From NCBI GenBank assembly GCA_009741485.1, contig CM019217.1:45294873-45358872 (forward strand): a DNA stretch of 64,000 nt, read 5' to 3'. The translations under genes were made by a program, and so were the position numbers. Below, one piece after another: positions 49,731 to 60,300 of this stretch. Below the pieces are notes generated by a model. It saw only the letters and a list, made by a program, of their open reading frames with translations. It was not told the origin of the DNA and ran no database searches. The first letter of the stretch is position 1. Every line of letters begins with the position of its first letter. The stretch is from Malurus cyaneus samueli (taxonomy: Eukaryota > Chordata > Aves > Passeriformes > Maluridae).

Positions 49731-52121
49731 GTGAGTGTGTGCCCCTCATCCCTCCCATGGCACCAGCCCTGCTCCCCCTGCATGCCCCTGTGCCCCACAC
49801 ACACCCTCCACATCTCCTGCCTGTCCTGTCCTGTCCTCTCTCTGTCACACACCTGCACCACGTGTCCCCCACACAGGCTTCCTACAGCAGCCCCTGCCCC
49901 TCTCACTCTGCCCCCACACCGCCTGCACTCCTCTGTGTGCCCCGGGTGCTCCCTGCTCGCATTCCCTGCACTGCTGTGCACCCTGCACGCTCCTTACTGC
50001 ACCCACAAGCCTCCTCTGCACCTCTGCAACCCCCGGCACACCCCTAACCCCACACTGCACCCACTGAGCTCTACTGCAACACAGCCCCTCCCTGTACCCC
50101 ACATCCTTCCTGCACCCTGCGTGTTTCTGCTCCGGAATATACAACCCATGCAGGCTGTTCTTCCAAACTATTTCTGATAGTCTTGGATGCACAAACTGGT
50201 TTTTAAGTTCTGAAGAAACTACAGTAATCTTCAAACAGATACAGGATAGATGCAATTCCTGCAGGATGTGCTGCAGGACACGCTCAAGCTGTGCACCTTC
50301 CCCTCAGTGTCCCCAAACCCAGATGTCAGGCAAGTCTGTCAGCCTCTCCAGGAGATATGGAGGCCTCCAAATACCCCACCATAGGGACAGCTGCCACTGG
50401 CTGGGAATTCCAGCCAGCCCTGCGCTCCCTCTGGCTACCTGCAGGCTACCATGGGCGGCAGAAGCAAACGGCTTCTTCCCAGTTCCTTCAGGTGGCAGTG
50501 CAGCTCATTGTGATGCAGGTGTTTACTAGACCCACAGCAGCGTTTATGGGTATAGAAAAGAAATCCAGCCCACTGGGAAAATAGCAGCAGTTTGCAGAAA
50601 GCTGCCAAGCCTGGCTCTCCCACAGCAAAGCCAAAGGAATAGAGAAGCCGAGCAGGCAATGTCAGCATTTAGCCTGTCCCAGGGAAAGATGCTGGGACAG
50701 CATCCATTGCACTGACAGTCCTTGGCTGGAGTGGACTGTGCCTTGGTGACAGGCAAGTATCAATCACAGTTGTTTGAGGCAGCAAGGAGGCAGTAGCCCT
50801 AAAATACCTTTTTCTCCATAGAGATGGCACTGTTCCTTTTTTTTTTTTCCTACAGCAAGTTGTAAACAGGCCATATATGCCTAGGCCACCACAGTAGATG
50901 TCTTAAAATCTTCCCTGATAGCCATCTTTTTCCACTAATTTAGAATGCTCCCAGAGATCTGGAGATGAAGGTCATGTTAGGGACAGGATCAAGACTGAGG
51001 TGGTGAGCTGCAAAGGGCCTGCATTGCGCAGAACACAGAGAATCGTCGCTCCTGACATCTGGAGTGCTCTATGGGCTAGAAATAGCAGCCATTTTAATAA
51101 AAAATTCAGTAACAATGAGATGCAAAGAGGAGATGATGGTTTAGGACAGAAAGTGAAATTTTCGGGAGGAGGCCAGTGACTGGATGTGATCAAAAGCAAT
51201 ATGAGTGCAAGAGACACTTGTAGAGAGCACCGTGGTCGTATCATTACTGACCATAATAGCTTCAAAAATAGCTATGAACAAATATAGCAACAAAATGAGC
51301 TGCAACAAAAGGAATCACTGGCACACTGCCAAACAAAAGGCTGAGCTATGCTTCCGGCACGAGTTATATCCCTTTTCTTACTTTTCTTCTTAGGTAGTGT
51401 GGCTTTATCAGGTGCATTTTATCTAATATTTTTAATTGTGGCTGTGTTGAAGTGCTATCAGCAGCTCTTGGAGTGGGCTTGCAGCAGATAATTTACTATA
51501 GATGTAGTACAAAGTTACTAACATGGACATGCATATCGCTTAAAGACTAAGACAATTTTTAAACAATATTTAAAATATATTTGTTCTTACATTTGTTGAG
51601 AGCCACTGTGCTGTTCCTCTCATGCTTTCTGAAATAGGTGAGCTTCTGATTCCTGTCAGTTTTGGATCTGCAAGTGATTGTTTCACTGCTCCAGTCTTTT
51701 AAACAGGCACAATCAGCTCCTTATCCAATCTCTTACTCTATTTGAAAGAAGAACCTGGACTCATAGCAATTAAAAAAGGACTCACCCTTGCTGTCAAGGT
51801 CTAAAGTGAGCATGACAAATGAATTTGAAAGAGGTGCACACATTATAGACCATTCAGCCAGGAGTGACTGTCCTGCTGCCTGTACTGCTTGGGGACAGCA
51901 CCTTGCTACAAGGCAGCAGCACCACGAGGTGCTGGTCCCCTCACCTGGTCCCATGTGCTGACCACATCTGCACCTTTAGCAAAGTTATTCAGAGGGTTTT
52001 CTCAGCCTAGTGCACTCAATCTCTGTTTTGTCCTTCTCTCCAGAAATGGTTCAAGCAGCGCCTGGCAGAGTGGAGGAAGTCTGAAGGGCTGCCCTCAGAA
52101 AGCGGGTCTGTCAGGGACTAG
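49593..52121 (+). CDS. HOPX: HOPX, homeodomain-only protein (2 coding exons)
   Basis: Exons 49,593-49,730 and 52,044-52,121 join in phase 0 to give 71 residues, against 73 in human. Almost the whole protein is one divergent homeodomain: helix 1 in the EEQLEILEHHFCKVNKHPD part, helix 2 around TTLCLIAAETGLSEEQ, helix 3 in KWFKQRLAEWRK. In helix 3 the base-contacting Asn of the homeobox WFQN motif is replaced (WFKQ), which is why HOPX does not bind DNA. In mammals it acts in the nucleus by binding SRF and recruiting histone deacetylase, and it controls heart, lung and stem-cell differentiation. The start codon sits in a strong Kozak context (GCCATGG), and no upstream in-frame ATG is present in the spliced model. 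A GTG at 49,554-49,556 upstream is not a credible start. The intron is 2,313 bp. Confidence 0.95.
49740..50115 (+). repeat. C-rich, G-poor low-complexity tract in HOPX intron
   Basis: Roughly 375 bases beginning at the 5' splice site are dominated by C, with T and A. They show irregularly repeated CTGCAC, CCTGTC and CCACAC words and few G residues. This is a degenerate minisatellite-like tract with strong strand asymmetry. Confidence 0.65.
50120..52040 (+). other. HOPX: Remainder of HOPX intron
   Basis: Mixed sequence with a T12 tract near 50,837-50,848. No further supported exon. The 3' end shows a pyrimidine-rich tract before the acceptor at 52,042-52,043. Confidence 0.7.
52044..52121 (+). 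CDS. HOPX: HOPX coding exon 2
   Basis: After acceptor ctctccag the exon encodes KWFKQRLAEWRKSEGLPSES and GSVRD, then TAG. This is the recognition helix and the conserved SEGLPSE tail that ends in an SV(x)D motif, as in mammals. Confidence 0.96.
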   Translation, partial: KWFKQRLAEWRKSEGLPSESGSVRD

Positions 52122-52442
52122 AGGATGCTGCTCCAATTCCCTCGCCTCTTATAAAGGATGGTGAAGTTCTTCAGAATGGGTTTCCTTGGGGTTCTTCTGT
52201 TGCAATAGGTTGTGCGATATAAAGTAATACTCTGCTATTTAATGTTTTATTTAACATGTACATAATCAGAAAAAAACCCCCATTTTATATATATATATAA
52301 ACACGTGTGTGTATACGTTTGATGGCTGATAACCTGTCTAGTGATTCCAATCCATTAGCAGCAGCTGCACAAGGAAAGGCCATTTAATACCCTTGTCCCA
52401 GGCTTGCAGAAAAGTTGCCACATGTTCAAATATAGAGGAAGA

Positions 52443-52448
52443 AATAAA
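52443..52448 (+). terminator. HOPX: HOPX proximal poly(A) signal AATAAA
   Basis: Canonical hexamer 322 bases past the stop codon, followed by T-rich sequence. Confidence 0.6.
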
Positions 52449-52724
52449 GATTCCTTTTGCTTACAATCCCCAGAGGCAAAGTATGTGTGCTAGCTTTAAG
52501 GTACAAATGATCCAGAGAGTAGGGCATCTGGAAAACTGGGCACGTTGTTCAAGTGACCTTGTTTGGCTCAGCATACCTGAATCAGCTCTGGATACTGGCA
52601 AGCCAAGTGTCTACACCATAATCAGACCAAGCCAAGCATCCCTTGAATGTCTCTTTTATCTTTCTGCTAAAGGTGACCAAATAGAAAGAACTTGTGGTTT
52701 GTTTTGGGTTTTTCCCAATGCAAT

Positions 52725-52730
52725 AATAAA
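52725..52730 (+). terminator. HOPX: HOPX distal poly(A) signal AATAAA
   Basis: Canonical hexamer with a T/G-rich downstream stretch (ttcttttgatg and gttgtgtta). It is a slightly better context than the proximal site. Confidence 0.55.
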
Positions 52731-52759
52731 AACCCAACTTCTTTTGATGAGAGGAGTTG

Positions 52760-54100
52760 TGTTATGTCCCTGCTTGTGCTCCCTGCCCCAATGACAGGAG
52801 GCAGACTCCTTTCTCCAGGAGGGCAACATTTCTCCCAGACAACCTCGGTGGGTACTGTGGGTTGTCCCTCTTGCCACAGGGACAGACACGGGCAGCCTTG
52901 TCTCCTAGGGCACCTGTGAGTCCATGCATGGCAGCCCACACAGCCCCACCTAATCCCGGGGGTGGCTGGTGGTGCAGGAGTTCCCCCACAGGGTGGGGAC
53001 TTGAAGGGGAGATCCCAGTCTCCTGGCCATTGTCATGCCTGAGGAATGCAGCTGAACTGGGGCTCTTGCACAGCGTCCAAACTCATCCATCCTGACACAG
53101 GACAATGCCTGCTCTAAAAATAACCAGCATCATTGCCCAGTGACCTTACCTTGTTCAAAAGACTTCAAAAGTCCTCTGCTTAGTGGATTATTTATGGAAT
53201 CAATGAATGGATCCTCTGATTAATCCCCTTCTGGTTTGTGGTCACCTGCCTCTTCTCCTTTGAAAGAAGAATCAGCTTAACACAGGGAAGATTAAAATAC
53301 ATTGGCCCTGAAACTGCCATATGCTTTCAGTTGTGGCTTTTGTCCCTTACTGGTGAGCATTTCTTGCCTCAGTATCTCCAGCCTGTCGCCATTGGTTGGG
53401 CTGCCAGTGCAAAACACACTGACCTTGTAGGAAACAGATAAAAGCATTCTCCCTTGTGCCATGTCCCAGACAGGCTATGTTCCCCTGCAATCCAGCTGCC
53501 AAACTGACTCACACCCAGACCTGACTGGAGCTCAGAATTCGTTCTGCAGACTCTGGCATCAATACCTGTTATCTGCTTAGCCTTTGAAATGTGCCTTCTG
53601 TCTTACACTGAGGGGAATTCTGGTTTTTTTTTTTGAGGTAGCATCCAAAAATTCCAATGCAGAACTCTCTTTCTTTGCCCAGTGTCGCACAACTGAGTAT
53701 CGGAACCACACAGATTTAACCCAGATGTGTAACTGGACCTGCCTGTTCTCCAGGCATTTGAGAAAACAGGCCCCAAACCCAAGCCATACACTGTAGTCTT
53801 TTGTGTTTCTGTTTCTGTCACAAGCACAAAACTTTTGAGTGTCAGTAAGGAGATGTTTCAACTTTACGAGAAATTTTAAGCCCAAATTCAGGAGCTGTGT
53901 TGAATCAGCTTACTGTGTGCTCTTGGGTTTGGTTTGCCACACTTCTCTGTGTAAAAGGACAGTTCCTGTGCTACCAACTGCCAGCAGTTCTTTCATTACT
54001 TCTTAAACTATTACACCAAAACAATCAAGACAGAAACTCCAAACATAACCCATCCCAAGGAGTGAGTCTTCCCACATTAGGTCAAATTCTGTCAATTTTC
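52760..54100. other. Gap between convergent HOPX and SPMAP2L ends
   Basis: About 1.3 kb of unique sequence without a supported exon, lying between the predicted 3' ends of two tail-to-tail genes. Confidence 0.6.
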
Positions 54101-54129
54101 CCTGATGACTGTTTTAAAGGAATGATGAC

Positions 54130-54135
54130 TTTATT
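54130..54135 (-). terminator. SPMAP2L: SPMAP2L poly(A) signal AATAAA
   Basis: AATAAA on the minus strand, about 140 bases after the SPMAP2L stop codon. It predicts a short 3' UTR ending near 54,110. Confidence 0.65.
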
Positions 54136-54274
54136 TGAATTTCCAAAAAGTGCTCTTGCTGAGTGCTGCCCCTGCGCTGTGTTCAAGTAGATTTTCCAGC
54201 CACGGCACAGCCCAGAGAGAGATGTTGCAGAGGGTGATGTGGGCAGCCGGAAGGAACATTTTTGGGGGAGCTTC

Positions 54275-54386
54275 TTAGCGTCTGACAGGTTGAGCAAGTT
54301 CGTTGAGCCGTGGAGTACAAACTGCCTTCTTAGCAGCCTCCTTCACTTTGAATGCATCTGGGTTGAATGACAGGCCCAGACGAGGT
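54275..54386 (-). CDS. SPMAP2L: SPMAP2L coding exon 8 (last)
   Basis: After acceptor ctcctccag it encodes RLGLSFNPDAFKVKEAAKKA, the final repeat CTPRLNELAQPVRR, and TAA. The stop directly follows the repeat, as expected for the family. Confidence 0.94.
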
Positions 54387-57300
54387 CTGGAGGAGAGAGG
54401 GTAAGGATGGTCAATCCTGACTGGAGCAGGGACAGCTGTCAGCTGCCTGCCAGCTGCCACACCTCCACCTAAGCCTGCCCTTCCCTGTCGAGGGAGGACC
54501 AAGGAAGCCACACCTCTGCTGCTGTCATCAGGAGAGACATCTCTCTCAGCCACCACAGCCAGGCATTCCCTCATCCTCTGTGAAACATCCTCCCCAGCAC
54601 TCCCGGCGGGCTGGATGGAGGCCAGCCGCATCATGCTGGGCAACATGAATGTGCTACACTGTGCCCTTTGCCAGTTGATTGCTTTTTACAATTGCAATTA
54701 ATAAGAAGTGCCAACCAGTAATTCCTCCCGGAATTAGAAAATTCTCGGTCTTCTCTTTTGACTCTCCTTCCACCTCAAAAGGGCTTTTAAAACTGCAATC
54801 CATGTAGCATTAACACATCCAGACATATAAAATTCATGCATTTTGGAAGTGGAAGAGCAGTAGCCTAATTTCTCTGGCCAAACACAGATCAACAAGGTGT
54901 CATGAGCCACACAAAATGGGATGGAAGCTGATCATTTCCCTGTGACAGGGAAACAGAACTTACCTTTTTGCAGGCTGGGCCAGCTCCAGAAGTCTTGGTG
55001 TAGCCACTGCACGCTTGGCAGCCTCGGTCACGGGCCACTCAGGATCACGTGGAGGTGCAAACTTGGCAGGGACTGGTTTTGGCTTAGCCAGCTCAATGGT
55101 TCGGGCACTTGCAACTGCCTTCTGAGCTGACTTGGAAACCTGTGGAGAAATGGGGAGGAAGGTCCTTACAGGTGCTCGTGGCATTCAAGGGTCGTCAGCC
55201 TGTAACTAACTCAGAGTACCCAGGTTCACAGCCACTGATCACACACAGATGGGACACAATGCTGTCCTCATCTGTTTGGCACCAGACAAACCGCAGGAGG
55301 AGAAATCACTGCCTGCCCAGTCCCACAGCCTGCCCTACAGCCTCCTCTTACTCACAGCCCTTTGTCCAACCCACCCCCAGCTCTGGAGATACCAGTTAGA
55401 TGCTGTTCCACCTCTCCCCATCCCCACAAGTGCAAGCTAGGCTTAGCTCTGCAATTCTCTGGGGATATCTGCTATGAGTCAGTTCATGCTCTGCATGGAG
55501 CACAAGTCCTGCTTTCCAGCTCAGGAAGCAGCTACGCCAGCCTCACGGAGCAGCACAGCCAGGACTGCCATGAAGAGAGCCACGAGTGACCGAGCACCCG
55601 TGTCCTCTCCTCTGCCAAGAGTCCTGTCCGTGTAGGGTCCTGGGTGATGCTGCCTTACCGGAGGGACAAGAGAAGCAGGATGGCTGTGCGTAGAGCAGCA
55701 GGGCAGCTCCCTGATCAAGGGCTCTGCGAGTTGCTGGACCCGCACCGTTGCATTGGCTGAGATCGCAAAGCTGGAAACTGGTACTGGCACCTGCATGGGT
55801 CCAGAATGGGGGAGGGATGTGCAGACATCCCTCTGATGTACTGTACTGAGCTTGTACAGTAACCCACAGGGACATGCTCCCTCTTCACATGGATGAGCAT
55901 CCCAGCATCCTTCCTCTGCAGACATGGTTACTCTTACTTTTCCAGAACCCATTATTTTTCTTTCACTGGAACTATTAGGTTCTATTTGGTGCTGTGGGGA
56001 TCCCCCACCTGTCGCCCACTCAGAGCCAGGAGGGGAGTGCCTGTAATGAGAGCCCGTGTAGCCAGGTAAAAGTGCAGAGAAATTTCTTTCATGTTTTTTA
56101 TATTCACCCTCCTGGCTGAATTAAATAACTTCCCTGCTTCCCTGGAGAGACACTCAGATTTCAGGGTAAACTCAGTGGTACAGTTAACTGCATTTCCACA
56201 GAAAAAATTATTAGTTCTCCAGCAGGGGACTTCTTCCCCTATTTTGTCACAGGGTTACTGTTGCCCAGTCCTGCTCCAGCCCAGCCTCCCATTTCCTAGC
56301 CCCAGAGGCTGCATCCAGAAGACCTAGCCTTTGCCATGGAAATGAGTGTAATCTGAGATTGCTCCAAGCCCTTTCACCCCTGCCAAAGCAATGACCCACC
56401 TAAGAGAAAAAGTTCAGAAAAATATCTCTAAACTAGGCTTCTGGTAAAACACAGTTAAAATACAGTGTTTGCTATCTCATACCCCCTGTGTGCATGGATA
56501 GGAGCCCAGCTGTCCAACTACAAACATGACTATACTCCCTAAGAGCTAAACACGCCACTTCTATCAGATTTTTCCACTTTCCCAGGCTGTTTTGTCAGAG
56601 GATGCAGCCCAGATGCCTCCATTGGCTCTTCTGATATACGAGGCTGCTCCAACCTGGCTGTTTTTTGTCTCCCAGCAGATTTGCAAAGACAACATTCCTC
56701 TCTGCAAAGGCAGTTTCTCTCAGTGATATAAACCCCAGCAAAAGCAGACAGTTTCTCCCCTCCAGAGCACACACTGGGCACATCCAGGAGTAGGACACAG
56801 GGTGCAAAAACTCCTCAGGACAGTTTGCTGCATCCCTGTAGCCTCCAAATCTCACTCAACCTCCTCCTCACCTCTCTGGGTGGCACGAAATCTGGGTGCA
56901 CTGGCTTTGGCCGAGCAAGCTCCACAATGCGCTCGGAGGCAGTGTAGTTCTGCGCAGCCTGGGACACAGACCAGTCAGGGGTCTCACGGGATCTGGAAAC
57001 AGAGAGTCATGGCACTGCCACTCACAGATGTTCCCCACTTGTGCTGCAGCTGGGAGGTCTAAACCTCACATTTGCAGCAGTAGAAGGCAGTTTTGTCTCA
57101 CAGTCATTTCCAGTGCAGAACTCATCCCATGAGAGTCCAGAAATTCTAAATCCAGCAGAGACGCTGTTCCGCATTTTGCCTTTCATTCACTCATCGTCTG
57201 TTTCTGCATTTATTACTTTGAAGCTGCCCTGATGCTACCAGGCCCAAGGCCCTACCTTCAGCACCCTCTAGGCTTTGTGGCCTCTCACCTGTACTGCAGG

Positions 57301-60300
57301 AAATCCGGGTGGTATTTTTTAGGTTCAGACAACCTCAGCAGGCGTTCAGAAGGGTAGCCAAACTTCGCTAGCGGTGCGCGCCCACCAAACACTGGCTTGC
57401 ACCTGTACAAAAGAAGGATTTTGAGGAATAGCAAGTTAGCAAAAGGCAACTGAAAGAGAACATGATCCTGGCAGATAGCATCCTAAGTTTGGTTAAACAT
57501 CCATGCCTGCTGCGTATACAGTTTCATCTCCATTCTCACTGCTAGGGAATGAGACTAGCAACCACCATCCTGACTCCAAAAGAGCTTCATCTTCAATAGA
57601 GCTACAGATGGCTTGCTTCGAGCAATGCAGCATCACCCAGCACCACTACCATTTGTACTTTTTACATCACTTTTCACTCCAATGCTGAAACAATGCCAAA
57701 ACGTGGTCCAGTTTTTCAACATGCAGTGACAGCAGAGGTTTTCTTCTTTCTCACCTTCTCTCTCAAGGCAAGAGACCTGCATTCCTTCCAGCAGCAGAAC
57801 GCTGCAAGACTTCTCTGTTCCTAACCTTATCTTGAAGGTTTAGGTCAAACTCCAAGAGGATGCAGGAGATCATTAACTGTGTCCAGGTGCCTGGCTGGGC
57901 TGCACCAGCCCCACTAGGGCAGGGAACACTCTAGGGACAGTTCCTCTGTACTCACAGGTGCAACGCACACATTCCATCAAGGAATGAATGCATGCACATG
58001 ATGTCTACTTAAACTAAATCAGAGATGTTGGATGGATATTTTTGTTACAGCAGACAAACACGCTCCCTTGTACTTGGAGACTGAGATCAAGACATGCTCC
58101 TTTGGCAGCTGATGGGAACCCAGAGCTCTAATCAAACCAGCAACTACGTGCTGCAGAAATCTTTCCCACAGCTGGGAAGTGGGTATGAGGAAATAAAAGG
58201 CCATCAAAATTTAGCACTCCCAAGTTCCTCCCCATTCGGAAGTCAAGCACTCAGGGTGACTATGCTCCCAAAGCACTTTCTTCCCTGCTACAGCTGGCCC
58301 CTGCTCCATGTACAAAATGACTGGTGAGTTTCAGTGCCATGGAGCTACCTGTGGGGCAGCCTTTTTGGGAGTGGAGATGGCATCTCCCTTTTCCCTGGGA
58401 GCAAGTATGCCCACCCAGAAAACATGCTCTGAGCTACCTCCTTCCCCAGGATGGGTAACCACGTCACTGACCTGCACGGATACTTGCTATAATCTTTCTT
58501 GGGCTTGGACAGTGACAATATTCTTTTAGATGGTCGAGCTGTCATAGCACCATCGGAGAGGGGCCATATCGTCTCTTGGTTTCCCCACACAAGCCTAGCA
58601 AGAACAGCAAGGTCATGAAATTTTAGAAACATGCACAAGCATGAAATGTGTTTGCTAGGGCTACCCTTCCCTGCTTAGGATGGAACACACACACACACGC
58701 ACACACACACACGCCCTATGGCTCCCCATAGCTGCAAAGTGCCACTACCACCCCCTGAGCATTCACTTTCTGTGGCACTGAATTTCCCAACATTCTCTTG
58801 CTGGCTGTTGTCAACTAAAAAAGAAAAATCTTCAAGTGATAGGTCTGGTTTTAGTTACCAGTGGATGTGCAGAAAGGGTCATTTCATTACATCTCTGAAA
58901 CCCCTGGGGGAGTTTCATGATTGCATTTTTTTTGCCTCACCATTATCAGCTAACTACACCACAGGCACGGCAGTAAAAATAAATAATGTTACTGTGAGGG
59001 TGTGCCATGGAAAGTGGGTGAGGTTTTACAGCAGGTTAGTGGCTACTCTCCTGTGCCTTGGGCAAATTTGCAGTTGCTCATCCCTCACTGAGAGGCCATG
59101 GTGGGAGAGGGTACCAGGGTAATCAGGACAGGGAACAGCAAGGCAATGGGTTTGTGGAGCCTTTTTTGAGACCCATACAGATAATGAAGATGTTATCTAG
59201 GGACTGTTGCCCTGGCTTGTCAAGCTGTAGCTTCATCACATGCAGACAGCAACTCTGTTCCTAAAGCTGGACTCTGTCCTCCAGGATACAGCAGCCTGTG
59301 GCTCCCTTGCTCCAGTCACCTTGCACCACACACACTCCTATCCTGCAACACCTCAGCTGGGCAGCTTGCATCAGATGGGGCAACAAAGGCAAGGCTCGAG
59401 CCAAGCCCAGTTTTTTGATTGAAAACTGGAAAGAGCAAATTGGGGGGAGCCCTCCAAGCATGAAACATCTCAGTCTGCATTTCTGGAGACAGAGGGGAAA
59501 GCAGCAGCAAGACAAAGGGCAAGGTTCTCTGTCTGAGCCCCGTCAAACCCCAACCCTAGAGCAAGGGGAGCACCTGCTTACCCGGGACTGCTTTCACCAT
59601 GTTGTCGCTTGGGTTCTGCAAGTAGATGGAGCCTGTCAAAATTGCAGAAGAGGACAAATATGCCATTAAACACACAGTTAAACCAAAGCATAAGAAGCTA
59701 ATGCTGTACTCAAAGCCTTATAAACACTCTCAAACTCCCCTGCTTTTGCCTCCATTCTCTTGAGAGAGTGTTTTTAAGAACCTCTCTCTTCAAGTACTTT
59801 CCATCAATTTAATCTGGCAAACTCACCAGCCCATGAATTTTGGTGTTTCTCTTGGACTGCTGAGACATGGCAACTCTGCCCTCACCACAAGGTCCCTGGG
59901 AAATGGCTAGGAGAGTGGGATGAAACTTTTCTGGCCAATAACATACCATGAAACCTCAGAGGGTGGGAGAGGGATGATCTCCCAGCCTATGGGAGCCCTG
60001 ATGAACAAACACCTGTTATCACCACTTTTGTGGTTTATTAAAAGGCACCACGGAGGCAGCACTGTGTTCCCACATGGCTTTAGGAGCGTATTTTATTTCA
60101 GTCCATTTAGCACAGAGATCCTAGATGCTATAGAGACACAGGAATATACATGATCTCTGCCCTAGGAGCAGCTCTGGAGAATTTTTTACTGAATATACAA
60201 TGGACCAAAACCTTTCAGGAAGATCACATATCACCGCTGAGACCTGAAATCCCAGTGACTGGGAAGCGCTTGAACTTTATGAGCCTTGGTACAGAGAGAA

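Larger units (their letters stand above)
52122..52750 (+). other. HOPX: HOPX 3' UTR (two candidate poly(A) sites)
   Basis: After the stop codon come two AU-rich ATTTA pentamers (52,238-52,242 and 52,250-52,254) and an AT/GT simple repeat at 52,284-52,312. AATAAA signals follow at 52,443-52,448 and 52,725-52,730. Use of the second would give a UTR of about 620-630 bases. The ATTTA motifs hint at regulated mRNA turnover, but two copies are weak evidence. Confidence 0.6.

Noticed and set aside
49190..49981. 263-codon minus-strand open frame across HOPX exon 1
   Set aside because: It is antisense to a conserved HOPX exon and the C-rich tract. The frame is an effect of composition and has no recognisable domain.
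59584..59616. 33-nt minus-strand segment with good acceptor and donor in SPMAP2L intron 2
   Set aside because: Inserted between exons 2 and 3 it would have to enter in phase 2, which gives an in-frame TGA. The direct join of exons 2 and 3 keeps frame.
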